Assembly (NCBI GenBank): GCA_025357055.1
Contig: JANXPZ010000019.1
Coordinates: forward strand, 1 to 38,860
Length of the DNA stretch: 38,860 bases
Direction of reading: 5' to 3'
DNA from: Candidatus Eiseniibacteriota bacterium
GTDB lineage: Bacteria; Eisenbacteria; RBG-16-71-46
Shown here: positions 8,304 through 16,608 of the stretch, piece by piece
How the letters are laid out: every line of letters begins with the position of its first letter
Position numbering within the stretch: the stretch's first letter is position 1
Notes under the pieces: generated by a model
Told to the model about the DNA's origin: nothing
The model's database searches: none
What the model saw: the letters and a program-made list of their open reading frames with translations, nothing else
Position numbers and translations under genes: made by a program

Positions 8304-9167
8304 TCAGGCGCGAAGGGCGGCGGGCTCCGGTTCCGCGGCCCGGCCGGGGAACAGCTTCCCGGTGTCCAGGACCAGCAGGAGATCGTCGCTCCGCTCGCGG
8401 CGGGCCGTGCGTGAGATCACGGCGGCGCCCTCCCGGTCGAGCAGGGCGGGCAACTCCATCATGTCCTCTTCCAGGATGGTCTCGACGACATCGGCGCTGT
8501 CGACCGTGATCGCGAGGGCATCCGCGTCATGTTCGAGGATGACCACGACTTCGCGGTTGGACTGGAGGACCGCCTTCGTGGCCGCGGCGAACTCGCGGAC
8601 CAGGACAGCGAGGGCCGTCGTTCGCGTCTGCTCGATCAGCGCCAGCGCCTGCTCGAACTCGCCGCGCTTCTCGTGTTCGGTGACGACGTCCGCGACGGCG
8701 TGGATCCGCTTGTGGGGCTGGTCGAAACCGCTCCAGACCGATTCCAGCCCCGCGTTCGTCGGATGGTAGGTGTCGTACCACTTCCCGAACTTGCACTGAT
8801 GGGGGTCGCGCGCCAGCGTGAAGGCGCGCCGCTCCGTCACCGAGGCCTCGAGCTCGTGGATCCAGTTGCGGTGGTCCTGCTCCCGGGCGCGCAGGATCTC
8901 CACGAGTTCGTCGATCTCGTTCGTCAGGTGCGGCATTCCCAGCCGAAGGCGCAGGTCGATGACCTGCAGGACCTCCCCGCGGACGTCGATGACCCCGCGC
9001 ACGTGCGGCGGAGCGCCGGGCAGCGGAACCACCTGCGGGGTGCGGAGGATCTCGCGGACGTGCTGGGTGGGGATCGCGATGCTCTGCCGGTGCAGCGAGA
9101 CGATGAGGTGGAGCCGCGTGTCGCTCGAGGATCTCCTGGCACCCGCGTCGTGCTGGACTGCCTTCAT
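8304..9167 (-). CDS. CheW-type scaffold protein split by a CZB zinc-binding domain
   Basis: A 287-residue soluble protein. Residues ~19-80 are the first half of a CheW domain (IPTQHVREILRTPQVVPLPG, VRGVIDVRGEVLQVIDLR). Residues ~84-196 form a helical CZB domain with the usual zinc ligands His99 (DHRNW), Cys125 (CKFGKWY), His152 and His156 (HKRIH). Residues ~205-273 return to CheW (VVVILEHDADALAITVDSADVVE ... LLLVLDTGKLF). The CZB sits where CheW passes from its first to its second barrel subdomain. CheW couples chemoreceptors to CheA; CZB domains sense zinc or hypochlorous acid in other receptors. I infer that this protein tunes array signalling by oxidant or zinc. The ATG at 9167 was chosen over 9173 because GAGGAG is then correctly spaced. 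No other chemotaxis gene is in the window. Confidence 0.85.
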   Translation of the reverse strand: MKAVQHDAGARRSSSDTRLHLIVSLHRQSIAIPTQHVREILRTPQVVPLPGAPPHVRGVIDVRGEVLQVIDLRLRLGMPHLTNEIDELVEILRAREQDHRNWIHELEASVTERRAFTLARDPHQCKFGKWYDTYHPTNAGLESVWSGFDQPHKRIHAVADVVTEHEKRGEFEQALALIEQTRTTALAVLVREFAAATKAVLQSNREVVVILEHDADALAITVDSADVVETILEEDMMELPALLDREGAAVISRTARRERSDDLLLVLDTGKLFPGRAAEPEPAALRA

Positions 9168-9354
9168 GGTCATCTCCTCGAAACGGGTGCGCCGGGCCTC
9201 CGCGATGCCGTGACGGGCCGTCGCCGGGCGAAGTGCGGGTGCGGGCCGGCCGAAGGTCTCGTAGGCAGCGCCTGTCTCCATTGAGAGTCGGTCGAACCGG
9301 GCGGGGCTTGAGGGGCCAACGCGGATGTGCCGCCCGGTCAACGGGATACCGCTC

Positions 9355-10488
9355 TCACCTCCGCCCGGCCGCCCCGGGCCGACGCGCGATCTCGTCCAGC
9401 GCCCACGCGGCGTGCTCGCGCACCAGCGGGTCGGGGTCGGCGTCGCGCGCGCGGGCGAGGGCCGGCGCGGCCGCGGCCTGGCCGCGGTTGCCGAGTGCGA
9501 CGCAGACGTTGCGCAGGAATCGACCGCGGCCCGGGCGCCGGATCGTGCTCGCGGCGAAGAGCGCGCGGAAGCCCGGTTCATCGAGCGTGAGGAAGCGCTC
9601 GAGCATCCAGTTGTCGAACGGGAGTGCGCGCAGGCGGGCGACCCGCGGGGGCGGGGCGAAGCGATTCCAGGGACAGACCTCCTGGCAGACGTCACAGCCG
9701 AAGATCCAGTCGCCCATGAGCGGGCGCAGTTCCGGCTCGATCGGCCCGGGATGCTCGATCGTGAGGTAGGAGATGCACCGCCGCGCGTCCACCTGGCCGG
9801 GCGCGACGATGGCGCCGGTGGGGCAGGCTGCGAGGCAGCGCGTGCAGGTGCCGCAGCGCTCGCGGTCGAAGGGCGCGTCGGGCTCGAGTTCCCGGTCGAC
9901 GAGCACTTCGCCCAGCAGCAGCCAGGAGCCCAGCGCGGGCGAGATCAGGCCCGAGTGCTTCGCGTTCCAGCCGAGCCCCGCGCGCTCGGCCCAGCCGCGC
10001 TCGAGGATCGCTCCCGTGTCCGCGTACCACAGGGCGCGCGCGCCGGGCAGCGCCTCCTCGATGAAGCGCGCCAGCGTGCCGAGCAGGTCGCGCATCACGC
10101 GGTGGTAGTCCTCGCCCGCGGCGTAACGGGCGATGCGTCCGAGGCGCGCGATGCGCGCGTCGTCGGCCTCCGGTTCGTGGCACATCACCACGCAGAGGAT
10201 CGAGCGGATGCCGGGCAGGATGCGTGCGGGGTCGGACCGGCGCGCGCGGTGGCGCGCGCTGGCGAGCCAGGGCATTTCGCCAGGGCGCCCGGCGCCGAGC
10301 CAGGCCTCGAAATGTCCGGCGCCCGGTGTGCCCGCGGGCGCCGGAGCCCGGGCGGTCGTCTCCGGTGTGCCCGCTGCCGCCGGCTCCGGGACGTTCCCGT
10401 CGTCCTGGCGCGATGGGACGGTTGCGATGCGTACCGCATCGAAGCCCAGTTCCAGCGCGCGGGTCTTGATGCGGTCGGTGGTGTTCAC
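9355..10488 (-). CDS. queG: Epoxyqueuosine reductase QueG
   Basis: A 377-residue cytosolic cobalamin and iron-sulfur enzyme that reduces epoxyqueuosine to queuosine in tRNA, the last step of the pathway. Key features are YADTGAILERGWAERAGLGW with the catalytic Asp, the first cluster motif CGTCTRCLAACP (about residues 210-222), GCDVCQEVCPWN (about 259-270) for the second, and a C-terminal HEAT-like repeat (DADPDPLVREHAAWALDEIA). An unusual insertion of about 30 residues rich in Pro/Ala near residues 30-60 interrupts the N-terminal region. It lies ten bases downstream of the DUF6600 gene on the same strand and may share its transcript. Confidence 0.92.
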   Translation of the reverse strand: MNTTDRIKTRALELGFDAVRIATVPSRQDDGNVPEPAAAGTPETTARAPAPAGTPGAGHFEAWLGAGRPGEMPWLASARHRARRSDPARILPGIRSILCVVMCHEPEADDARIARLGRIARYAAGEDYHRVMRDLLGTLARFIEEALPGARALWYADTGAILERGWAERAGLGWNAKHSGLISPALGSWLLLGEVLVDRELEPDAPFDRERCGTCTRCLAACPTGAIVAPGQVDARRCISYLTIEHPGPIEPELRPLMGDWIFGCDVCQEVCPWNRFAPPPRVARLRALPFDNWMLERFLTLDEPGFRALFAASTIRRPGRGRFLRNVCVALGNRGQAAAAPALARARDADPDPLVREHAAWALDEIARRPGAAGRR

Positions 10489-10498
10489 GCTCGCCTGG

Positions 10499-11500
10499 TC
10501 ACCGCGGTCGCGTGCTGTCGGCCCCGGCCTGGTCGCGACCCGGCTTCCGCGGCCCCTCGCCCGGGGCGGTCCCGTGCTTCGCCGTGCGTCGCAGCACGCC
10601 GATGCTGGGTGGCGGCGCGGTGTTCCTCCCGGTCACCGAGCGGGCCGACCGGGCGGCTTCCTCGGCGGCACGCCTCATCGCCTCGACCGTGGTGGTGTCC
10701 TCGGCCGTCCCGGTCGGCGCGGACCGCGACCCGGGCCTCCGGACCGAGGGCGACGTGGGTGCGGGCGGGCGATCGGGGCTCCCGCCCGACTTCGTGACCG
10801 GACCGCCATCGGGCAGGAGGTCTTCGATCTTCACGCGCCGCAGTGGTCCGGAGCGCCGCTCGATCACGTCGAACCTCGGTCCCGCGTTGAACCGGATGCC
10901 ATCACGTTCCACCGGGTTCTCGATGGGTCGCGGCGAGCCGAGCTGCTCGCCGATCTGGTCCTTCGTGCGGGCCCGGGTCTGCACGTCGGTGGCCGGGAGC
11001 TCCGCCGTCGGCACGTACACGTACGCGCCGCCTGGCACCAGCCCCGGGCCGTAGCCGGCCGGGGACATCGGGGCCCAGCCGATGTAGTCGGGGGTCTCCT
11101 CCCAGGAGACCCACGCCGGTCCCCAGTCGAGGCCGGGCATCCAGACCCAGCCCTGATAGCGGTCGAAGAACCATTCGCCGTAGTGATAGGTCGCCCAGCC
11201 GTAGGGCTCGGCCGAGATCCACACCCAGCCATACACGTCACTCGGCGCCCAGTAGCCGCACTGGTAGGGACGCCAGCCCTCGACGTTCCCGTAGGGGCGG
11301 AACAGGTAGCCGAAGGGCTCGATGAGGGTCCAGTCGCCGTAGTCCTGGAGCGCGTCGTAGAAGAGCCGGTACTCCGGTGACAGCCCCGCACGCGCCGCGG
11401 GCATGGAATCCTGCAGGGGCGTCAGCCCGATCGTCGCGCAGGAGAGTTGGGTCAGGGCGAGCAGGGTCAGGGCGAGCAGGCTCCGGGAACGGATGCGCAT
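10499..11500 (-). CDS. DUF6600-type exported YxxW-repeat protein
   Basis: A 333-residue exported protein. The ATG at 11500 follows AGGAGA and gives a signal sequence (SLLALTLLALTQLSC); Cys at the end could be lipidated although the residues before it are a poor lipobox. Residues ~45-165 are rich in Trp and Tyr with repeats such as GYWAPSDVYGWVWISAEPYGW, GWVWMPGLDWGPAWVSW and YIGWAPM, the hallmark of DUF6600 proteins. The C-terminal half is low-complexity, Pro/Arg/Thr-rich and probably disordered. Function is unknown; members often lie with FecR-like or envelope genes. It is transcribed divergently from the TonB receptor operon across a 376-base control region. Confidence 0.7.
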   Translation of the reverse strand: MRIRSRSLLALTLLALTQLSCATIGLTPLQDSMPAARAGLSPEYRLFYDALQDYGDWTLIEPFGYLFRPYGNVEGWRPYQCGYWAPSDVYGWVWISAEPYGWATYHYGEWFFDRYQGWVWMPGLDWGPAWVSWEETPDYIGWAPMSPAGYGPGLVPGGAYVYVPTAELPATDVQTRARTKDQIGEQLGSPRPIENPVERDGIRFNAGPRFDVIERRSGPLRRVKIEDLLPDGGPVTKSGGSPDRPPAPTSPSVRRPGSRSAPTGTAEDTTTVEAMRRAAEEAARSARSVTGRNTAPPPSIGVLRRTAKHGTAPGEGPRKPGRDQAGADSTRPR

Positions 11501-11876
11501 GACGTCTCCTCGTGGCGGACTGTGGCGCGAGCGGCCGGTTTCGACGGCGGCCGACCGCGACATTGTATACCCGAAACGGGGCGCTCTGCCCGGTCGCGAC
11601 GGCGCCGCGCGGTCCGGTGGCTCCGGCCGGACCGGGAGAGCGGTCCCGGGAGGCGGGCCGGCCCGGCGGTGAGCGCCCTGGGGCTGAGCCCGCGATCGCG
11701 AACCGTTCGACCGGGCCGACCCGCGGCGCCGCTCAAGTCGAGTGGGCCGCTTGCCGATACCGATGACAGCACTTGGTTCCCGGTGCGCGCATCCCCGTGG
11801 GCGATCGCCACGGCCATCGAATCGTGGCACCACGCCGCAGTGACACGGGGAGTGTGAGGCTGGGAGGATAAGTGTC
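11501..11876. other. Divergent control region between DUF6600 and TonB-receptor operon
   Basis: This 376-base gap holds no credible gene. On the minus strand TATACAAT (11569-11562) is an AT-rich -10-like element for the DUF6600 gene; no good -35 is seen. At 11610-11646 are three CGGWCC motifs that can pair in alternative ways. At 11841-11877 TGACAC and GTGTCA bracket the ribosome site of the receptor gene. The rest is GC-rich sequence in which I see no known riboswitch consensus; a cobalamin riboswitch was looked for because of the receptor and not found. Confidence 0.4.
11610..11646 (+). promoter_or_regulatory. Triple CGGWCC element with two exclusive hairpins
   Basis: CGGTCCG at 11610-11616, its exact complement CGGACCG at 11628-11634, and CGGTCC at 11641-11646. 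As RNA, arm 2 can pair with arm 1 (seven bases, 11-base loop) or with arm 3 (six bases, six-base loop), as in attenuators. As DNA, each motif is itself a near-palindrome and could be an operator half-site. Confidence 0.35.
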
Positions 11877-11877
11877 A
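11841..11877 (+). promoter_or_regulatory. Inverted repeat around ribosome site of TonB receptor
   Basis: TGACAC (11841-11846) and GTGTCA (11872-11877) are perfect complements; the second arm includes the A of the ATG start and the loop holds the GGGAGGA ribosome site. It could limit translation initiation. Six bases is short, so chance is possible. Confidence 0.3.
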
Positions 11878-14009
11878 TGAGACGACCCCCGATTTCCGGG
11901 ACCTGTGCGGCTGTCGCCCTGGTGCTGTTCGCGGTGGCATCGGCCCTGGCCGCCGCGAACTCCGACGACGACGATCTCACGCAGGCGAGCCTCGAAGAGC
12001 TCCTGCGCACTCCCGTTGTCACGGCCTCGCGCCACCCACAACGCCGCATCGACGCACCCCGGTCGGTCTCCATCATCACGGCTGCCGAACTGCGCCGGCG
12101 CAATTGCCGCACCGTCCCCGAGGCGCTGAACGAGGTGGCAGGCGTCCTCGTGCAGGAGACCAACTACGGGGGCGGCTCGCCGATCATCCGCGGACTCGTC
12201 GGCAACCAGATCCTGCTGCTGCTCGATGGCGTCAGGCTCAACAACGCCATCTACCGCCTCGGCCCGAACCAGTACCTGAACCTGATCGACATCGGCCAGG
12301 TCGAACAGATCGAGGTCGTCCGCGGGAACGGCTCCGTGCTCTATGGCAGCGATGCGCTCGGCGGCGTGGTGAACGTCATCACGAAGAGCCGGAACCTCGC
12401 GACCAGCCCGCGCGGTCTGAGACTTGCGACCAGTGCGCGCCTCTCCTCGGCGGACCGCGGAGCCACGGGCCGTCTGGAGTTCGACGGGGGAACCCGGCGA
12501 TTCGGGCTGAACGGGGGCTTCAGCCTGAAGAGTTTCGGCGACCTTCGGGGCGGACGCCGGACCGGCGTGCAGGCCTCCACCGGCTACCACGAACTGGATG
12601 GCGACCTCAAGCTGCAGCAGCAGTTCACGCCGGGCGCACGCGCCACCCTGGCGGCCCAGCACGTGGCCCAGCGCGACGTGCCGCGCACCGACGTGCTCCG
12701 TTCGGGCACGAACCTGCAGTACGAGTGGGACCCGCAGGAGCGCACCCTGATGGACCTGCGCTGTGAGTTCGAGCCTCGGGGTCCATTCGTCCGGACCGTG
12801 ATGCTGGGCACCTCCTACCAGGATCACGACGAACGCATCCGGCGCATCGAGATGTCGGCCCCGAACGTCCAGCGGCGCCTGCACGATCAGGTGCTCTCCA
12901 ACGGATACACGCTCCAGTTGAGCTCTGTCCTCGGCGCCCGGCAGACCTGGACCTACGGCAGCGAGTACTACCGGGACCGCGTGAACAGCTCGCGTGTGGA
13001 CCACGCTCTGCTCACGGGCGTCGCGACCACGAAGCCGGGCGCCTTTGCGAACGGGGCCCGCTACGCATCCGGCGCGTTGTACGTCCAGGACGAGATCCGC
13101 CTGCTCGAGCGCTGGTCGGTGGACCTCGGCCTGCGTCACAGTCGCTACTGGCTGAACGCGACCGTCCAGGATCCGTCCAGCAGGGCCGTCTCCGTGCACT
13201 ACACGCCGTACGCCACGACCGGCAGCCTGCACTCGCTCTTCCGCCTCGCCCCGGACTTCCACCTGGTCTGTGGGATCGCCCAGGGCTTCCGCTCTCCCAA
13301 TCTGGACGACATCAGCGCCCTCGGCAGCTTTGGCGGGGGCTTCGAGGTTCCCAATCCCCGGCTCGCTCCCGAGCAGAGCCTCGACTACGAGCTGGGAGTC
13401 AAGGTGCAGCGCGGCCGGACCTATGCCACGGCCTTCGGCTTCCTGAGCGATCTGCGGGACATCATCCAGCGCCAGCCGGGGACCTACGAAGGGCTCTCCT
13501 TCATCGACGACAACGCCAACCTCACCCAGGACTCGGGCGAGCCGGACGTGTACCAGCGGAAGAACACTGGCCTGGCCCGGGTCGTGGGCGCGGAGCTCGA
13601 GGCGCAGGTGCAGGCCAGTGGAGCCGTCGACGTCTATGGGAATCTCGGCTGCACCCGTGGAAACGACCAGATCGCAGATCAGCCTCTGCGTCGCATCCCT
13701 CCGCTCAAGGGAGTGGTCGGCTCCCGCTGGCAGGTGTGTCCGGACCTGTGGCTGGACTTCCACGCCGTGTTCGCGGGGCGTCAGGACCGGCTCGCACCCG
13801 GCGACGTGACCGACCCGCGCATCCAGACCGGCGGCACTCCCGGGTTCGCGACCCTCGACTTGAGTGGCGGGCTCGAGTTGAACGGCATCGGGACGTTCAC
13901 GCTGGCGCTCGAGAACCTCACCAACGAGTCCTACCGGCTCCACGGATCGGGGATCGATGGGCCAGGCTTCAACATCGTCCTGGGCTTCCAGTCGTCCCCG
14001 CGGCCATGA
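11877..14009 (+). CDS. TonB-dependent outer-membrane receptor
   Basis: A 710-residue receptor. A signal peptide (VALVLFAVASALAA) is followed by an acidic stretch and SLEELLRTPVVTASR, a TonB-box-like segment. The plug domain spans roughly residues 50-165 (APRSVSIITAAELRRR, VLVQETNYGGGSPIIRGLVGNQILLLLDGVRLNN, IEVVRGNGSVLYGSDALGGVVNVIT). The remainder is a 22-strand barrel with LAPEQSLDYELGVKVQRG and FATLDLSGGLELNG typical of the C-terminal half. Such receptors import iron chelates, cobalamin, nickel or sugars using TonB energy. The substrate cannot be told from sequence. The gene overlaps the YfiR-like gene by four bases, which places receptor, periplasmic protein and sensor kinase in one operon and suggests the receptor may also take part in signalling. 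Confidence 0.92.
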   Translation: MRRPPISGTCAAVALVLFAVASALAAANSDDDDLTQASLEELLRTPVVTASRHPQRRIDAPRSVSIITAAELRRRNCRTVPEALNEVAGVLVQETNYGGGSPIIRGLVGNQILLLLDGVRLNNAIYRLGPNQYLNLIDIGQVEQIEVVRGNGSVLYGSDALGGVVNVITKSRNLATSPRGLRLATSARLSSADRGATGRLEFDGGTRRFGLNGGFSLKSFGDLRGGRRTGVQASTGYHELDGDLKLQQQFTPGARATLAAQHVAQRDVPRTDVLRSGTNLQYEWDPQERTLMDLRCEFEPRGPFVRTVMLGTSYQDHDERIRRIEMSAPNVQRRLHDQVLSNGYTLQLSSVLGARQTWTYGSEYYRDRVNSSRVDHALLTGVATTKPGAFANGARYASGALYVQDEIRLLERWSVDLGLRHSRYWLNATVQDPSSRAVSVHYTPYATTGSLHSLFRLAPDFHLVCGIAQGFRSPNLDDISALGSFGGGFEVPNPRLAPEQSLDYELGVKVQRGRTYATAFGFLSDLRDIIQRQPGTYEGLSFIDDNANLTQDSGEPDVYQRKNTGLARVVGAELEAQVQASGAVDVYGNLGCTRGNDQIADQPLRRIPPLKGVVGSRWQVCPDLWLDFHAVFAGRQDRLAPGDVTDPRIQTGGTPGFATLDLSGGLELNGIGTFTLALENLTNESYRLHGSGIDGPGFNIVLGFQSSPRP

Positions 14010-14605
14010 GCGCTGTGCCGCACCGGCGCCACCTGCTGCCCGCGCGGACGGGCCCGGCGATCCTGCTCGGACTGGCGCTCCTCGCGACCTGGGCGGCCGT
14101 CCCGCCGGCCCACGCCGCGCGTCCCCGTGACGAGTACGAGGTGAAGGCGGCGTTCCTCTACAGCTTCGCCCACTTCGTCGTCTGGCCCGAGGGGGTCGCT
14201 GCCCGCGACACGATCGTGGTCGGGATCGTGGGCACGGACCCCTTCGGAGAGGTGATCGACCAGCTCTTCGCGGGAAAGGCCCCGGCCGGCCGGTCGATCC
14301 TCATCCGCCGCTTCTCCTCCTTCGACGATGCCGCGAATTGCCAGATCCTGTTCGTCGGCGACACCCGGAAGAGGTCTCTCGCCGGGGAGCTGGGCAAGCT
14401 CCGCTCGAAGCCGGTACTCACCGTGGGGGAGCAGGATGACTTCGCCGTGGCCGGCGGCATCATCCACCTCAAGATGGTGGGGAATCACGTGCGCTTCGAC
14501 ATCAACCTGGCCGCGGCCGACTCCGCGCACCTGAGGTTGAGCTCGAGCCTGCTGCGGGTCGCGGACTCCATCCTGGGCCAGGAGCCCGCCGGAGGGACGC
14601 GATGA
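14006..14605 (+). CDS. YfiR-like (DUF4154) periplasmic regulatory protein
   Basis: A 199-residue exported protein beginning at an ATG that overlaps the receptor stop. A signal peptide (LLGLALLATWAAVPPAHA) precedes the conserved opening YEVKAAFLYSFAHFVVWPEG, and further on come IVGTDPFGEVIDQLFAGK, CQILFVGDTRKR, VLTVGEQDDFAVAGGIIHLKMVGNHVRFDIN, all YfiR family hallmarks. In Pseudomonas YfiR sits in the periplasm and represses the membrane diguanylate cyclase YfiN through its CHASE8 domain. Here the next gene has a CHASE8-like sensor fused to a histidine kinase, so by analogy this protein probably gates that kinase. A Cys (NCQIL) is present that could serve in redox control. Confidence 0.88.
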   Translation: MSAVPHRRHLLPARTGPAILLGLALLATWAAVPPAHAARPRDEYEVKAAFLYSFAHFVVWPEGVAARDTIVVGIVGTDPFGEVIDQLFAGKAPAGRSILIRRFSSFDDAANCQILFVGDTRKRSLAGELGKLRSKPVLTVGEQDDFAVAGGIIHLKMVGNHVRFDINLAAADSAHLRLSSSLLRVADSILGQEPAGGTR

Positions 14606-16578
14606 AGTTCCATCAGCGGTTCTCCCTTCGCGGCAAGCTCACCCTCGTCAACATGCTCACGAGCGTCGCCGCGCTGCTGCTCGCGAGCGTGGCGTTCCTG
14701 GTGTTCGACGTCTACTCGTTCCGGGCCCGGATGGTGGGCGACCTGGAGACGCTCGCGCAGGTGGTCGGTGAGAACTGCGAGGCCCCGCTGGTGTTCGACG
14801 ACCCGGCGGCGGCGGGCAATGTGCTCGCGGCCCTGGCCGCCAAGCCGGCGGTCGAAAGCGCCATCCTCTACCGGCCTTCCGGTCAGCTCTTCGCCGAGTA
14901 CGTGTCGCGGCAGGGCAAGCCGGCGGCCCGGCCGCAGCATCCGGAGCGGGACGGGCACCGGTTCGACGCCGGTCACCTGGTCCTCGGGCGCACGGTGCTG
15001 GTGGACGGAGAGCCGATCGGTCGGCTGGTCGTCGTCTCGGACCTGCTGGAATTGCGCGTGCGGCTGATCCGCTACGGTCTGATCGTGGCGCTCGTGCTCC
15101 TGCTGACCTGCGGAGTCGCCTTCCTCCTGTCGAACGCGATCCAGCCGCTGGTCTCGCTGCCGATCCTCCGGCTGGCCCGGGTGGCGAAGAGCGTCGCCGA
15201 GCGGCAGGACTTCTCGGTCCGCGTCCCCGAGGAGGGCCGCGACGAGGTCGCGCACATGGCCCGGGCCTTCAATGGCATGCTGGCCCAGATCCAGAACCGG
15301 GACAGCGCCCTGTACGAGATCCGCCTCGAGCTGGAAGGCAAGGTCGCCCAGCTCGAGGCGGAGGTGGTCGAGCGTCGCCGCGCCGAGGAGGCCCTGCGTC
15401 ACAGCGAGGAGCAGCTCCTCCAGGCGCAGAAGATGGAGGCCATCGGCCGGCTCGCGGGAGGTGTCGCCCACGACTTCAACAACCTGCTGACCATCATCAA
15501 GGGCCACGGCGACCTGCTCGTCCGCCGCCTCGAGGCGGATTCGCCGCACCGTCGCGGCGTCGGGGAGATCCTCAAGGCGTCCGAGCGCGCGGCGGGACTC
15601 ACACGGCAGTTGCTGGCGTTCAGCCGCAAGCAGATCCTCGCGCCCAAGGTGCTCGACGTAGGTGCCGTCGTCGGCGACCTCGGGAGCATGCTCGAGCGCC
15701 TGATCGGCGAGGACATCGAGCTGGTGATCCGCATGCCGGAGGGCCTGGGTCGCGTGAAGATCGACCCCGGGCAGCTCGAGCAGGTGATGATGAACCTGGC
15801 CATCAACGCCCGCGATGCCATGCCCCAGGGTGGACGGCTCGTGATCGAGGCCTCCAACGTCCGGCGGGAGCCGGGGCCCATGCTGGGCACCGACGACGTT
15901 CCCCCGGGGGAGTACGTCATGCTCGCGGTGACCGACAACGGCTGCGGCATGAGTCGCGAGGTGCTGGCGCGGGTGTTCGAGCCCTTCTATACGACCAAGC
16001 CCAGGGGCCAGGGAACCGGCCTCGGGCTCTCGATGGTCTACGGCATCGTCCGGCAGAGCGAAGGCCGCATCACGGTCTACAGCGAGCCCGGCACGGGAAC
16101 CACGTTCAAGGTCTACCTCCCGCGCGTGGACGCCGCGCAGGAGGCCCCCGCGATCCCCGCCGTGTCCCGGGGGAGCCTGCGGGGTCGGGGCGAGACGATC
16201 CTCGTGGTCGAGGACGAGGCGCCGGTCCTCGGTCTGATCACCGAGACCCTCGGCGAGGGCGGCTATCGCGTCCTGTCCGCCCGGGACGGCGCGACGGCGC
16301 TCCAGCTCGTCGCCACCCATGACGGGGACATCCACCTGGCGCTCACCGACATGATCATGCCGGGGATGAACGGCAAGGAGGTCGCGCTGGGACTCGGCCG
16401 GCTCCGGCCGGGTCTGCAGGTCCTCTACGTGTCCGGCTACTCCGACACCGGGATCGTGCATGACGGACGTCTCGATGAGGGCGTCATGCTCCTGCAGAAG
16501 CCCTTCTCTCCGGTCGACCTGCTGGAACGCGTTCGCGACCTCCTGGATCGCGGATCGGCCGGCCAGGCCGCGGCCTAG
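14602..16578 (+). CDS. CHASE8-type hybrid sensor histidine kinase
   Basis: A 658-residue inner-membrane protein. Residues 1-35 are a membrane anchor (LTLVNMLTSVAALLLASVAFL). The next ~120 residues resemble CHASE8 (QVVGENCEAPLVFDDPAAAGNVLAAL ... ESAILYRPSGQLFAEY). A second membrane helix (about 157-180) leads into HAMP and a short coiled coil. The phospho-acceptor His290 lies in GGVAHDFNNLLT, followed by the ATPase domain with N, G1 and G2 boxes (VTDNGCGMS, GQGTGLGLSMVYGI). A C-terminal receiver domain has LTDMIMPGMNG with Asp583 as the probable acceptor. It overlaps the YfiR-like gene by four bases. No separate output regulator lies next to it, so its downstream partner is unknown. Confidence 0.92.
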   Translation: MKFHQRFSLRGKLTLVNMLTSVAALLLASVAFLVFDVYSFRARMVGDLETLAQVVGENCEAPLVFDDPAAAGNVLAALAAKPAVESAILYRPSGQLFAEYVSRQGKPAARPQHPERDGHRFDAGHLVLGRTVLVDGEPIGRLVVVSDLLELRVRLIRYGLIVALVLLLTCGVAFLLSNAIQPLVSLPILRLARVAKSVAERQDFSVRVPEEGRDEVAHMARAFNGMLAQIQNRDSALYEIRLELEGKVAQLEAEVVERRRAEEALRHSEEQLLQAQKMEAIGRLAGGVAHDFNNLLTIIKGHGDLLVRRLEADSPHRRGVGEILKASERAAGLTRQLLAFSRKQILAPKVLDVGAVVGDLGSMLERLIGEDIELVIRMPEGLGRVKIDPGQLEQVMMNLAINARDAMPQGGRLVIEASNVRREPGPMLGTDDVPPGEYVMLAVTDNGCGMSREVLARVFEPFYTTKPRGQGTGLGLSMVYGIVRQSEGRITVYSEPGTGTTFKVYLPRVDAAQEAPAIPAVSRGSLRGRGETILVVEDEAPVLGLITETLGEGGYRVLSARDGATALQLVATHDGDIHLALTDMIMPGMNGKEVALGLGRLRPGLQVLYVSGYSDTGIVHDGRLDEGVMLLQKPFSPVDLLERVRDLLDRGSAGQAAA

Positions 16579-16608
16579 TCGCCCGGCCAGCCGCCCGCGG
16601 CGAAACGC

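Noticed and set aside
10499-11500. Confident lipoprotein call for the DUF6600 protein
   Set aside because: The Cys after LTQLS is present but the -3 and -2 residues do not fit a normal lipobox.
11501-11876. Cobalamin riboswitch upstream of the TonB receptor
   Set aside because: The conserved B12-box and surrounding consensus were not found; only generic GC hairpins are present.
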